Shown: positions 27,135-35,449, numbered from the stretch's first letter. The stretch is DNA of 64,000 nucleotides from Aliidiomarina halalkaliphila (GCF_007096385.1 NZ_VJWL01000005.1:52990-116989), one strand, 5' to 3'. The notes: generated by a model from the letters alone, not told the origin. Numbers and translations are program-made.

Positions 27135-28250
27135 ATGAAAATCCCAGCCTGGCGAAGAGCAGTGATTAAAGTCGGTAGTGCTCTTATCGCGCCAGATGGA
27201 AACGGGTGCAGTTCCAAATATCTTCTCGCCATCGCTCGCTTTATTAATGAATGCCGTGAGCGCGGACAAGAAATTGTCCTGGTGTCCTCTGGATCCGTTG
27301 CAGCAGGCCGACATCACTTCGAATTTGAGCACAACAACGTGCCGGTAGTCCTCAAGAAAGCTATGGCAGCTGTCGGACAAACCCACGTCATGGAAAGCTG
27401 GCAACGCTTTTTCGATTTCCCCTGTGCCCAAGTCCTCATGACCCACGATGATTTACGCGACCGCGAACGCTATATCAGCATTCGTAACACAGTAAATACC
27501 TTACTCGAGCATGGCATTATGCCCATCGCTAACGAGAACGATGCACTGGCAACCGATGATTTAAAAGTAGGTGATAACGATAACTTAGCGGCCATGGTCG
27601 CCACGGTTGTCGATGCCGACGCCCTGTTTATTTGCAGTGACATCGATGGTCTGTTTGATAAAGACCCCAACAAAAACAAAGACGCCACATTGATTCCAAC
27701 CGTGGAAGAGATTAATCAAGATATCTATGCACTAGCTGGCGGTTCCGCAAGTGCTGTAGGTACTGGAGGTATGCGTACCAAAGTGGAGGCCGCCGAGAAA
27801 GCGACGACCCATGGTATCGATACCTACATATTGAATGGCCGCAAAGGCAGCAAGTTCGAAGTGCTTTTACGCAACGAGAACCCTGGCACGCTGTTTAAGG
27901 CCAAAGAAAACCCGCTAAGTAATAAGAAACACTGGTTGCGGCATACCTTGATCGCGCAAGGAGAAGTGCTTGTCGATTCAGGTGCCGTCAGTGCATTGCG
28001 CAATGAAGGTGCTTCATTACTGAGTTCGGGTATCGTCGATATACAAGGAAACTTCGATCGCGGCGATGCAGTACTCATCCGTAGTGCAGAAAACATGGAA
28101 ACGATCGCTAAAGGTATATGCCGGTATAGCTCCCATGAGCTGATCCATATTAAAGGACAATCCGGCAGCGCCATCGCTGAAGCATACGGGTATAGCCCCA
28201 TCAGCGAAGTCATTCATCGCGACGATTTAATGTTATGGAGTAAAAAATGA
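27135..28250 (+). CDS. proB: Glutamate 5-kinase with PUA domain
   Basis: The 371-residue product has an amino-acid kinase domain (to ~255) with VIKVGSALI, VLVSSGSVAAG, ANENDALA, VGDNDNLAA, ICSDIDGLFDKDP and GTGGMRTKVEAA, then a C-terminal PUA domain (about 275-360). It phosphorylates glutamate, the feedback-controlled first step of proline synthesis, with proline normally inhibiting it. Its stop overlaps the proA start by ATGA, so the two are translated together and probably form the known unstable kinase/reductase couple. A hairpin over the ribosome-binding site may add control. Confidence 0.97.
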   Translation: MKIPAWRRAVIKVGSALIAPDGNGCSSKYLLAIARFINECRERGQEIVLVSSGSVAAGRHHFEFEHNNVPVVLKKAMAAVGQTHVMESWQRFFDFPCAQVLMTHDDLRDRERYISIRNTVNTLLEHGIMPIANENDALATDDLKVGDNDNLAAMVATVVDADALFICSDIDGLFDKDPNKNKDATLIPTVEEINQDIYALAGGSASAVGTGGMRTKVEAAEKATTHGIDTYILNGRKGSKFEVLLRNENPGTLFKAKENPLSNKKHWLRHTLIAQGEVLVDSGAVSALRNEGASLLSSGIVDIQGNFDRGDAVLIRSAENMETIAKGICRYSSHELIHIKGQSGSAIAEAYGYSPISEVIHRDDLMLWSKK

Positions 28251-29518
28251 GTAACCAATCGCTAACGAATACAGAATTAGCCAATGATATTGCCAAACGT
28301 GCGGCCAAAGCGGCACGTTCAATTGCTACCTTGTCTACCAACGACAAAAACAAAGTATTGCAACGCATGGCCGACGCCATCCGCGCCCATGCCGAAGCTA
28401 TCTTGCTCGCCAATGCGGAAGATTTGCGTGCGGGTGAAGCGAAAGGCCTTGATGCCGCCATGATGGACCGCCTGGCCCTTGATAACGACCGTATCGAAGA
28501 TATGGCCAGCGCTATCGAAGAAATTATTGCCCTGCCTGATCCAGTGGGCGAGAGCTATTTGTTGGAAGAACGTCCAAACGGGATGCGGGTCGATAAAATG
28601 CGCATTCCATTGGGTGTGATTTGCATGATTTATGAAGCACGCCCCAATGTCACCGCCGATGCCGGTGCCCTGTGCTTTAAATCAGGCAATGCCGTTATTT
28701 TGCGTTGTGGTCGTGAAGCCATCGGCACCAGTAAAGTCATTGCTGAAGCCATGCATAGCGCAATCGAAGCAAGTGGTCTGCCAAAAGACGTCGTTACCGT
28801 GGTCCCTACCCCGGATCGTGACTTAATGGCTGAGCTGCTAAAGCAAAGCGATCACATTGATTTGGTGATCCCACGCGGTGGCGAAGGTTTAATTCACTAT
28901 GTGAGTGATAACAGCAAGATCCCAGTCATCCAGCATTACAAAGGCGTGTGCCATTTGTATGTGGATAAAGACGCGGATTTAGATAAAGCCCTACAGCTGT
29001 TACTCAACGGTAAGACTCAGCGTACCGGCGTTTGCAATGCCCTCGAAGGCTTACTCGTACATGCGGATGTTGCCGACACCTTCTTGCCAATGGCCGCGAA
29101 AGCCTTAGCCGATAAGCAGGTAAAAATTCATGCCTGTAACAACTCCATTGCGCATTTCAACGATGCCGAAACTATCGCTGATGATGCCTTTGGTGTTGAG
29201 TATTTGGCGCTAGAGCTCGCGGTGCGTACCGTGCGTGATTACGATCATGCGGTCGAACATTTGGATCAGTTTTCAAGCGGTCATACCGATGTGATTTGCA
29301 CTGAAAACGAAACCACCGCACGCCGCTTTATCGCGGATATTGATTCCGCCGTGACTATGTGGAACACCTCATCACGCTTTTCTGATGGTGGCCAACTCGG
29401 TTTAGGCGCGGAAATCGGTATCTCAACCTCGAAGCTACACGCTTATGGGCCAATGGGATTACAATCCCTTACCACAGAGAAATTTGTGGTTACGGGCACG
29501 GGTCAGATTCGCGAATAG
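28247..29518 (+). CDS. proA: Gamma-glutamyl phosphate reductase
   Basis: The 423-residue product is of usual ProA length and aldehyde-dehydrogenase fold. Motifs include RIPLGVICMIYEARPNVT, GNAVILRCGREA, DLVIPRGGEGLI, the catalytic Cys block KTQRTGVCNALEGLLVH, SGHTDVICTEN and WNTSSRFSDGGQLGLGAEIGIST. It reduces gamma-glutamyl phosphate to glutamate semialdehyde using NADPH. It starts within the proB stop. No terminator lies between its stop and the tRNA promoter four bases later. Confidence 0.97.
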   Translation: MSNQSLTNTELANDIAKRAAKAARSIATLSTNDKNKVLQRMADAIRAHAEAILLANAEDLRAGEAKGLDAAMMDRLALDNDRIEDMASAIEEIIALPDPVGESYLLEERPNGMRVDKMRIPLGVICMIYEARPNVTADAGALCFKSGNAVILRCGREAIGTSKVIAEAMHSAIEASGLPKDVVTVVPTPDRDLMAELLKQSDHIDLVIPRGGEGLIHYVSDNSKIPVIQHYKGVCHLYVDKDADLDKALQLLLNGKTQRTGVCNALEGLLVHADVADTFLPMAAKALADKQVKIHACNNSIAHFNDAETIADDAFGVEYLALELAVRTVRDYDHAVEHLDQFSSGHTDVICTENETTARRFIADIDSAVTMWNTSSRFSDGGQLGLGAEIGISTSKLHAYGPMGLQSLTTEKFVVTGTGQIRE

Positions 29519-29521
29519 CGG

Positions 29522-29550
29522 TTGACAGCGGCCGCTAAAACGAGTCTAAT
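29522..29550 (+). promoter_or_regulatory. Strong sigma-70 promoter of tRNA-Phe
   Basis: A perfect -35 TTGACA (29522-29527) and TCTAAT (29545-29550, five of six) are separated by the optimal 17 bp. They are followed by a GC-rich discriminator (ACCGCCCGC), typical of growth-rate and ppGpp-controlled stable RNA promoters. It begins four bases after the proA stop. Confidence 0.75.
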
Positions 29551-29578
29551 ACCGCCCGCATCGTCAGATGCACGGCAT

Positions 29579-29654
29579 GCCCAGATAGCTCAGTCGGTAG
29601 AGCAGGGGATTGAAAATCCCCGTGTCGGTGGTTCGATTCCGCCTCTGGGCACCA
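29579..29654 (+). tRNA. tRNA-Phe (anticodon GAA)
   Basis: The 76-nt gene folds into a full cloverleaf. The acceptor GCCCAGA pairs with TCTGGGC, the D-arm is GCTC AGTCGGTA GAGC, the anticodon stem GGGGA/TCCCC encloses the loop TTGAAAA (anticodon GAA), and the T-arm contains GTTCGATTC. The discriminator A and CCA end are encoded. It has its own promoter upstream and terminator downstream, so it is a single-gene unit. The sequence past it is AT-rich and gene-poor in known families. Confidence 0.98.
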
Positions 29655-29664
29655 TTATTTAAGG

Positions 29665-29692
29665 AAGCCTGTCCATTCGGACAGGCTTTTTT
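29665..29692 (+). terminator. Rho-independent terminator of tRNA-Phe
   Basis: A 10-bp perfect stem AAGCCTGTCC/GGACAGGCTT with loop ATTC (29665-29688) is followed by a T-run, ten bases after the tRNA CCA end. Confidence 0.92.
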
Positions 29693-29909
29693 GTATCTGT
29701 GCCCCGGCGTCATCTTCGATTATGGAGTATCTACCGACAAGGGGTTTATGTTAGAAAAGTGTCCTAAATGGGGAAGTTTACAAAAGGCTTTCTGAAAAAG
29801 AGAAGCTTAATAGACGCTATCTAAACTTAGTAAATAATTAGACAAATTTTATTTCAGTTACTACGCTTATTTTTCGTCGTTAGTATAGATTTTTTAGAAA
29901 AGTGATTAT

Positions 29910-30224
29910 ATGAATAAGTTTCACTCAGTGTTTTTATTGATATTTACATTATTTTTTAGCACTTCTGTTGTAGCGGGAGACATAGTTACAGTCTGCCCTG
30001 CATGCACTTCTGATCAGTCATACATAGCTACTGCTACTAATGCTTCGCTTGATGATGAGGATTTGACTCAGGCATTTAACAAAAAGGTATTAATTCTTAA
30101 TACCGGAGAAGATGAAGGGAGAGTGTACTCGGTTAATTTCACACCGGAAGAATCAGGTTTTCCGCAGCAAACAAACGATGGTACATCGATTAACACCAAC
30201 TTCATCCGAACAGACTATGATTGA
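29910..30224 (+). CDS. Exported protein of unknown function, apparently the N-terminal piece of a frameshifted gene
   Basis: I do not recognise this gene. The frame encodes 104 residues, with a signal peptide (MNK, hydrophobic core VFLLIFTLFF, likely cut after SVVA near 22), then DIVTVCPAC with a Cys pair and an acidic, Thr-rich soluble part. It is probably periplasmic. The frame ends at TGA 30222-30224, and the next frame carries on at once. Removing one T near 30220 would read ...RTDYDDEGLVAY..., a smooth continuous protein of about 283 residues. Codon use is AT-rich, unlike the core genes around it, and the gene lies just past a tRNA, consistent with acquired DNA. A weak ribosome-binding region precedes ATG 29910. 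Confidence 0.6.
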   Translation: MNKFHSVFLLIFTLFFSTSVVAGDIVTVCPACTSDQSYIATATNASLDDEDLTQAFNKKVLILNTGEDEGRVYSVNFTPEESGFPQQTNDGTSINTNFIRTDYD

Positions 30225-30762
30225 TGAGGGTTTAGTGGCGTACGCTGCAATTGATAATGAATTAAGCTTGGAGCATATAGTCCCGACGACTGAAGTTCCG
30301 TCAGCTTATGACATCATTCTCTACTCATCTAGAGAAACCAGTGTCATCGATCATTATATGAATGAGAGAAATATATTGCAGACAGTTTCGGATTTCCGCT
30401 CAGCATTTGTTACTGTATTCACAAAATTTTTTAATATTACAGGTATTAGAGTTATTACATTCGAAGACGGCTCTCAGGCCGTATTTGAAATGAAAATCGT
30501 TGTCAATGCAAGCTCGTGGCGAGAGCAAGTCGAATTCACATTGATCAAGGTGATTGATGAAAATGGGAATGTTGTAGACATTGACGAAAACGGTAACCCT
30601 AATTTCGCCGGAGCTTTCGATTTCGATGAAGGTTCAAGCGCGATTGATGCTTTTATCAATGCAGCTATTCGAGCGAATATCCCAATCGTTTCGGATGATT
30701 TTGCATGTCTAGACAGCGTATGCTCGGTTACTATTACAGACATAGGAACTGATGATGATTGA
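30217..30762 (+). CDS. Unknown acidic protein, probably the C-terminal piece of the preceding exported gene
   Basis: If separate, it starts at ATG 30217, overlapping the previous stop, and has 181 residues. It has no signal peptide of its own, although its content (soluble, acidic, D/E-rich end ITDIGTDDD, a Cys pair in ACLDSVCS) fits an exported protein. This supports one original gene broken by a +1 shift, or an error in the sequence. The alternative is translational coupling through the ATGATTGA overlap. The middle is hydrophobic/aromatic, with FVTVFTKFFNITGIRV. No known domain is recognised. It overlaps the next gene's start by 11 bases. Confidence 0.55.
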   Translation: MIDEGLVAYAAIDNELSLEHIVPTTEVPSAYDIILYSSRETSVIDHYMNERNILQTVSDFRSAFVTVFTKFFNITGIRVITFEDGSQAVFEMKIVVNASSWREQVEFTLIKVIDENGNVVDIDENGNPNFAGAFDFDEGSSAIDAFINAAIRANIPIVSDDFACLDSVCSVTITDIGTDDD

Positions 30763-31036
30763 TAACTTTACTGATTTTGCGCTAGCATTACTCCTTATTT
30801 CCGCTCTCGTGTTTGTAACTTTGCTCCCGTTAATAGTATGGACGTTCTGTCAGGAGGCACCGAGACCTAGTTGGCAGCTTGCGGTAGTATTTGTGTTATG
30901 TTTACTGTTTCTGCCTGTAGGCGTGCTCTTCGTGATTATTTATGTGCTGAATATTATTATCACTCATAAAGCTAAGATTAGATCAAAAAGGGAGAGTTTA
31001 GACAGTGAGCGAGCCCCCTCTGAGCCGCCCAATTAG
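30752..31036 (+). CDS. Small two-helix membrane protein of unknown function
   Basis: The 94-residue product starts at ATG 30752 (or 30755) behind AGGA inside the end of the previous gene. Two hydrophobic segments (about 6-31 and 41-69) are separated by a short polar turn, FCQEAPRPSWQ. The tail is basic, then acidic (KAKIRSKRESLDSERAPSEPPN). The second helix, VLCLLFLPVGVLFVIIYVL, loosely resembles PLDc_N-type small membrane proteins, but I would not assign it. The 11-bp overlap suggests co-translation with the exported protein, so a membrane partner or anchor is possible. Confidence 0.6.
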   Translation: MMIDNFTDFALALLLISALVFVTLLPLIVWTFCQEAPRPSWQLAVVFVLCLLFLPVGVLFVIIYVLNIIITHKAKIRSKRESLDSERAPSEPPN

Positions 31037-31127
31037 TTTGCAGAAATTGCGCACCTCTAGCATATTTACACGTCTCAGTTGGTTTGCTGTGTGTGATGAT
31101 CAGATGACCATTAATTAAGGATGTCTC

Positions 31128-31592
31128 ATGCGCGCAATTGGTAATCTGATTTGGTTTGTTTTTGGTGGCTTTATTATGGGGCTATCATGGTGGTTGTTTG
31201 GCTTGCTCGCTTTTATCACTATTGTTGGCATCCCTTGGGGGCGCGCTTCCTTTGTGATTGGTCAGCTCGCATTCCTACCCTTTGGTCGCGAAACCATTAG
31301 TCGTCGTGAGCTAAAGGGCCACGGTGATATTGGTACCAGCGTCTTTGGTACCCTAGGCAATATTCTTTGGTTTATCTTTGCCGGATTATGGCTAGCCATC
31401 GGTCATGTGATATCGGCATTGTTCTTCTTTATCACCATTATTGGCATTCCATTTGGGATCCAGCATCTGAAACTTGCGGGTGTTGCCCTCGCCCCTATTG
31501 GCCAAACCGTTGTTCCTATCGCCGTCGCACAAGCGGCGCGTCAGCACAATGCCCAAGAAACTGTGGCACGCTATCGCAAGAAGTCTCACTGA
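31128..31592 (+). CDS. yccF: YccF family inner-membrane protein
   Basis: The 154-residue protein follows AAGGA by six bases. It contains two YccF repeats, each opening with a NLIWF/NILWF helix and ending in GIPWGRASF or GIPFGIQHL, which is the DUF307/YccF pattern. About four membrane helices are expected. No function is established. A YciI-like gene follows 25 bases later with a strong ribosome-binding site, so they may be co-transcribed. Confidence 0.9.
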   Translation: MRAIGNLIWFVFGGFIMGLSWWLFGLLAFITIVGIPWGRASFVIGQLAFLPFGRETISRRELKGHGDIGTSVFGTLGNILWFIFAGLWLAIGHVISALFFFITIIGIPFGIQHLKLAGVALAPIGQTVVPIAVAQAARQHNAQETVARYRKKSH

Positions 31593-31617
31593 ACTCGGTA
31601 AGCTGCGAGGAGGAAAA

Positions 31618-31920
31618 ATGCACTATTTATTGTTTTATACCGATTTGACGAAGAACTACGTAGAACGCCGGGAAGCATTTCGCGACGATCATTTAGCGCA
31701 TGCGCGAGCTGCAGTCGCCCGCGGTGATTTAGTATTAGGTGGTGCACTAGCGGACCCGGTAGATGGCGCCGTATTGCTCTTTCAAGGCGATAGCGCAGAG
31801 GTCGCTGAGGCGTTTGCTAAAAGCGACCCGTACGTGATCAACGGACTTGTCGGCACTTGGTCAGTGCGGCCATGGACAACCGTGGTAGGTGCCGACGCTG
31901 CGGTGAAGTTACCGAGCTAA
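31618..31920 (+). CDS. YciI family protein
   Basis: ATG 31618 is preceded by AGGAGGA, an excellent ribosome-binding site; the product has 100 residues. It has the ferredoxin-like YciI fold, with MHYLLFYTD, the conserved R..H of REAFRDDHLAHA, GDLVLGGAL and FAKSDPYVINGLV. The family is small and cytoplasmic, and the conserved His suggests a catalytic or ligand site, but its reaction is not known. Confidence 0.9.
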   Translation: MHYLLFYTDLTKNYVERREAFRDDHLAHARAAVARGDLVLGGALADPVDGAVLLFQGDSAEVAEAFAKSDPYVINGLVGTWSVRPWTTVVGADAAVKLPS

Positions 31921-31989
31921 AAACCCCCTGCACATTCCTTGGAAAACTGAAGAAGCCCTTGAATACAGGCTATGTTTGCCATGCCGTGA

Positions 31990-32451
31990 TCAAATCCAGC
32001 GACGCACCCTGCCCTTGTATTGCTGATACGCGTGACCGAATTTCTCTTTCAAAATACGTTCTTCAGGAAGAATTTGAAACCGATTCATGTACCAAACAAA
32101 TAACGGTAACATCACTAAACTTGCCACATTTCCTAAGTACACGCCTAACCCACACAACAGCAACAAAAAGCCCAAGTACATGGGATTACGTGTGTGTTTG
32201 TAAACCCCAGCTTGGACAATCTGACTTGATGCTTCAGGATGCATTGGATCGACTGTTGTTTTGTGTTTATAAAACTGCAAAAAACCAAGAGCCGGCAGCA
32301 CGATGCCAACAACAACCAACCCAACGCTGACATAGAGTTGCCCGGTAAAGCCAAATTCTGGTCGCGGGAACAACCAACGCAAAATCAGCATATCCGCAAC
32401 AAAGATTAACACCAGCAACACCGGAGGGATTTTTAATTCTAAGCTATTCAT
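31990..32451 (-). CDS. Isoprenylcysteine carboxyl methyltransferase (ICMT)-like membrane protein
   Basis: ATG 32451 sits nine bases after AAGG; the 153-residue product has about four membrane helices. The signature VQAGVYKHTRNPMYLGFLLLLCG and the end ILPEERILKEKFGHAYQQYKGRVRRWI match the ICMT/PEMT-like methyltransferase family (SAM site around the HTRNPMY motif and the terminal E-E-x-x-L). Bacterial members are of unknown substrate, possibly lipids. It is convergent with the YciI-like gene. Confidence 0.85.
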   Translation of the reverse strand: MNSLELKIPPVLLVLIFVADMLILRWLFPRPEFGFTGQLYVSVGLVVVGIVLPALGFLQFYKHKTTVDPMHPEASSQIVQAGVYKHTRNPMYLGFLLLLCGLGVYLGNVASLVMLPLFVWYMNRFQILPEERILKEKFGHAYQQYKGRVRRWI

Positions 32452-32507
32452 CGATAACAACCTTGTGATGAAAAACGCAATAGTGCGGGTAGAAGTATAG
32501 TTAGGAT

Positions 32508-32963
32508 CTAGAGTTCAGACAGGTTTGGATTCCACACCACTTCCCAAAGGTGTTCATCCGGGTCGGCAAAAACGCCACCATACCCCCCCCAAGAAAAAGG
32601 CTTTGGCTCGCGCACAATAGTTGCGCCCGCAGCCCGTACCCCTGCAATAATCCGATCGACGTCTTCGGCACTGGACACATTGTGGGCTAACATCATTCCC
32701 GCGGGATCGCGTGAGCCTAATGGCAACTGATGTTCCGCAGCAATACTTTCACGTGCCCATAAAGCCAAACGCAAACCCGGCTGCATGTAGAAGAACGCCA
32801 CGGCTCCATGGGGTATATCTTGCCCGACAATGCCTTTGGTTTCGAGACCTAAGCCATCGCGATAAAAGACGACCGCACGCTCGAGATCATCAACACCCAG
32901 CGTAATAAAGCTTATTGAGTGCCCCATAGGTGCGGGCGTGATTTGCGGCTTTTTTTGACTCAT
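32508..32963 (-). CDS. VOC (glyoxalase/bleomycin-resistance) family protein
   Basis: The 151-residue product has the paired beta-alpha-beta-beta-beta VOC fold, with FITLGVDDLERAVVFYRDGLGLE at the start and FADPDEHLWEVVWNP at the end, where the Glu is a likely metal ligand. Such proteins bind small ligands or act as metal-dependent isomerases or dioxygenases; the substrate is not predictable. Its ATG overlaps the stop of the upstream SGNH gene (ATGA), so the two are translationally coupled. Confidence 0.88.
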   Translation of the reverse strand: MSQKKPQITPAPMGHSISFITLGVDDLERAVVFYRDGLGLETKGIVGQDIPHGAVAFFYMQPGLRLALWARESIAAEHQLPLGSRDPAGMMLAHNVSSAEDVDRIIAGVRAAGATIVREPKPFSWGGYGGVFADPDEHLWEVVWNPNLSEL

Positions 32964-33694
32964 AATTTCGCCTCAACAATACGTTTTACAATTGCTTCAG
33001 CCCACAACGGATAACCTTTTTCACCGGGATGAAAGCCATCGCTTGCCATCAGCCCTGGCTCTAAAGGAAACGCCACATCCAATACCTCACAGTTGTCGTT
33101 CACGGCTGCGACCGTATCCAACTCGCGCGTTAATCGAGATGCTTGCTGCCCTAAGAACCAACGCAGTGGCTGCGGCAGCGCTGGAAAGCTATGCATGGGT
33201 GGCACTGCCGTTAAAATAACATGGCGTGCCGAAAATTTGCTGGTTAATAAATCCACCAACGCTTGCTGCTGGCGTCTGAAGCGATAGGGTCTTACGTTGC
33301 GGGTTACATCATTCACCCCTAACGACGTGATCACCACATCAAAGTCTTGGCGTGGACGCAGATGCAGTTTAATCAGCGCCATGGCTGTGGTATCCCCATT
33401 CTTGGCCCATAAGCACCAATGGATACGACGACCAGGAAAGGTATGTTGCAAGCATCGTAGCAGTTGCCCACTTAATGCTTGCTCCTGCCGCTCAACACCT
33501 ACACCTGCGCCAGCAGAGTCGCCAACAATTAACACCCGTAACGGAGAGACATCAGATTGCGTGTCGGCAGCCCCTTCGATTACCCCTTCGCGCGGTCCTT
33601 CAGGTTCTGGAAGCCGCGGCGTGTGTGTGCGCACATAGCGTGCCTGCTTTAACAATGCGGGAGCCAGTATAATTTTCGCGAGGGATGTCAGCAT
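32960..33694 (-). CDS. SGNH/GDSL-type esterase
   Basis: The 244-residue protein has a short hydrophobic N-terminal segment and a SGNH hydrolase core with block I VGDSAGAGVG (nucleophile Ser), block II Gly near WCLWAKNGDT, block III SLGVNDV (Asn) and block V SDGFHPGEKGY (Asp-His). It probably hydrolyses an ester of a small molecule or lipid. No cleavable signal peptide is clear, so location is open. It is divergent (84-bp gap) from the FAD-dehydrogenase gene and overlaps the VOC gene. Confidence 0.9.
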   Translation of the reverse strand: MLTSLAKIILAPALLKQARYVRTHTPRLPEPEGPREGVIEGAADTQSDVSPLRVLIVGDSAGAGVGVERQEQALSGQLLRCLQHTFPGRRIHWCLWAKNGDTTAMALIKLHLRPRQDFDVVITSLGVNDVTRNVRPYRFRRQQQALVDLLTSKFSARHVILTAVPPMHSFPALPQPLRWFLGQQASRLTRELDTVAAVNDNCEVLDVAFPLEPGLMASDGFHPGEKGYPLWAEAIVKRIVEAKL

Positions 33695-33778
33695 GGATTG
33701 TCGTTATTCCGTTGAATTAGTGTTAAAACTATACCTGATTTCGACTAAAAACTTCGAACAAAATGAGTGGAATCTTCG

Positions 33779-35449
33779 ATGTCATCGACCCAGAAAATCG
33801 CGCAACATGATTACAGCACAGATGTATTAATCATCGGTGGAGGCATCGCGGGCATTACGGCGGCCTTCGAAGCCTTGGATGCCAACCTGCGCGTAATTTT
33901 AGTCGATGCAGAACCAGAAACCGAGTTCGGTGGTCAAGCCAATCAAGCATTTGGTGGCATGCTCTTGATCAATACCCCGGAGCAGCGCAAAAACGGAATC
34001 AGCGATTCGCCGGAATTACTCTACCGAGACTGGTGCGTAGCGGCGCAATTTGGTGAACAGGATGTTTGGGGCAAGCGCTGGGCGTACGAGTATGCCTATC
34101 ATTGCAAATCCGAGATTTACGATTGGTTGCAGCACCGAGGTATCCGCTTCTTCCCGGCAGTGCAATGGGTAGAAAGAGGCAATCATGGCGATGGTAACTC
34201 CCGCCCCCGCTACCATATCGCTTGGGGTTGCGGCCGCGGCATCGTACAAACACTGATTCAGCAGCTTCGTACACATAAAAACGCAGCGAAGCTCTCCTTA
34301 TTGTTCGAGCATCGTGTTGAATCGCTCACATTAGCGAAGAACGGAGTCACCGGCTGTGTTGGCCTAAATGCTGAAGAGAATCAGTTTAGGGTGCAGGCGA
34401 TGTCCACGGTGGTCTGTTCTGGCGGTATCAATGGCAACCTGGAGCAAGTGCGGGCTCATTGGGCTGATATTTACGGACGTTTCCCAGAAAATATACTCAG
34501 TGGGGTATCCCCTGCCGCGGACGGATCCGTTCACCATGCGGTTTCAGAGATTGGCGGTCAGGTGATTAACCTTGGCTATATGTGGAATTACGCAGCCGGC
34601 ATTGCCCATCCTCAGCCCCAGTTCCCGCACCATGGTCTTAGCCTCATTCCGCCCCGCTCTGCTCTCTGGTTTAATGCCCATGGCGAACGCATTGGGCCTA
34701 TGCCCATGGTGACCGGTTTCGATACCCATGACTTGTGCAAACGGACTGGGCAGCAACCAGGCCAATATACATGGCAAGTCATGAATTGGCGGATTGCCGC
34801 AAAAGAACTCGCTATTTCAGGTACCGATGAGAATCCACATTTCCGTGACAAAAAAATACTCAAAGTAATTTGGCAAACATTGCGCGGTAATCACCGTTTG
34901 GTGCAATGGCTCACCGATGAATGTCCCGACGTTGTTATGGCGGACACGCTCGAGCAACTCATTGAGAAAATGCAGGCCCTTGAACCCCGCATCGCTATTA
35001 ATGGAGAACAACTGGCGGCCGATATTAAACACTACGACAATCAAATTAACGCTGGCCCCAGCTTCTGGAATGACGACCAGTTACGCCGTATACAACAACT
35101 CCGTCAATGGCGAAGTGATCGCTTACGTACCTGCAAGTTTCAGAAGATCATGGACCCGAAAGCTGGCCCGCTTATAGCTATTCGAGAGCGTATTATTAGC
35201 CGCAAGAGTATGGGTGGCATTCAAACCAATCTTCAGGCGCAGGTGCTCGATGCCAAAGGCAGCGCGATTCCTGGGCTATTTGCAGCGGGCGAAGCTGCTG
35301 GGTTTGGCGGGGGCGGGATAAGCGGCATCCGTTCCTTAGAAGGCACTTTTCTGTCCAACTGTATTTTTAATGCGCGCCGCGCAATTCAGGCTATCACTCA
35401 CATCTCAGAACAGAGTAACGCGCTGGAGCGCAATGGGAGTTCATTATGA
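33779..35449 (+). CDS. FAD-binding dehydrogenase (KstD/fumarate-reductase flavoprotein family)
   Basis: ATG 33779 gives 556 residues. The N-terminus has the dinucleotide site VLIIGGGIAGITAAFEA and VILVDAE. The end, PGLFAAGEAAGFGGGGISGIRSLEGTFLSNCIFNARRA, is the FAD-binding closing motif of the FAD_binding_2 family (fumarate reductase, 3-ketosteroid dehydrogenase, tricarballylate dehydrogenase). It should oxidise or reduce a C-C bond using FAD. The substrate cannot be read from the sequence. Its stop overlaps the next gene by ATGA, so the ThDP enzyme and this flavoprotein are made together. Confidence 0.9.
   Translation: MSSTQKIAQHDYSTDVLIIGGGIAGITAAFEALDANLRVILVDAEPETEFGGQANQAFGGMLLINTPEQRKNGISDSPELLYRDWCVAAQFGEQDVWGKRWAYEYAYHCKSEIYDWLQHRGIRFFPAVQWVERGNHGDGNSRPRYHIAWGCGRGIVQTLIQQLRTHKNAAKLSLLFEHRVESLTLAKNGVTGCVGLNAEENQFRVQAMSTVVCSGGINGNLEQVRAHWADIYGRFPENILSGVSPAADGSVHHAVSEIGGQVINLGYMWNYAAGIAHPQPQFPHHGLSLIPPRSALWFNAHGERIGPMPMVTGFDTHDLCKRTGQQPGQYTWQVMNWRIAAKELAISGTDENPHFRDKKILKVIWQTLRGNHRLVQWLTDECPDVVMADTLEQLIEKMQALEPRIAINGEQLAADIKHYDNQINAGPSFWNDDQLRRIQQLRQWRSDRLRTCKFQKIMDPKAGPLIAIRERIISRKSMGGIQTNLQAQVLDAKGSAIPGLFAAGEAAGFGGGGISGIRSLEGTFLSNCIFNARRAIQAITHISEQSNALERNGSSL

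Noticed and set aside
29610..29795. Open frame running through the tRNA-Phe gene and its terminator
   Set aside because: It is explained by the tRNA and the hairpin; no ribosome-binding site and no protein-like sequence.
29579..31130. Integrated element with att sites at tRNA-Phe
   Set aside because: No integrase and no repeated copy of the tRNA 3' end are visible, so only acquired DNA is suggested, not an element.
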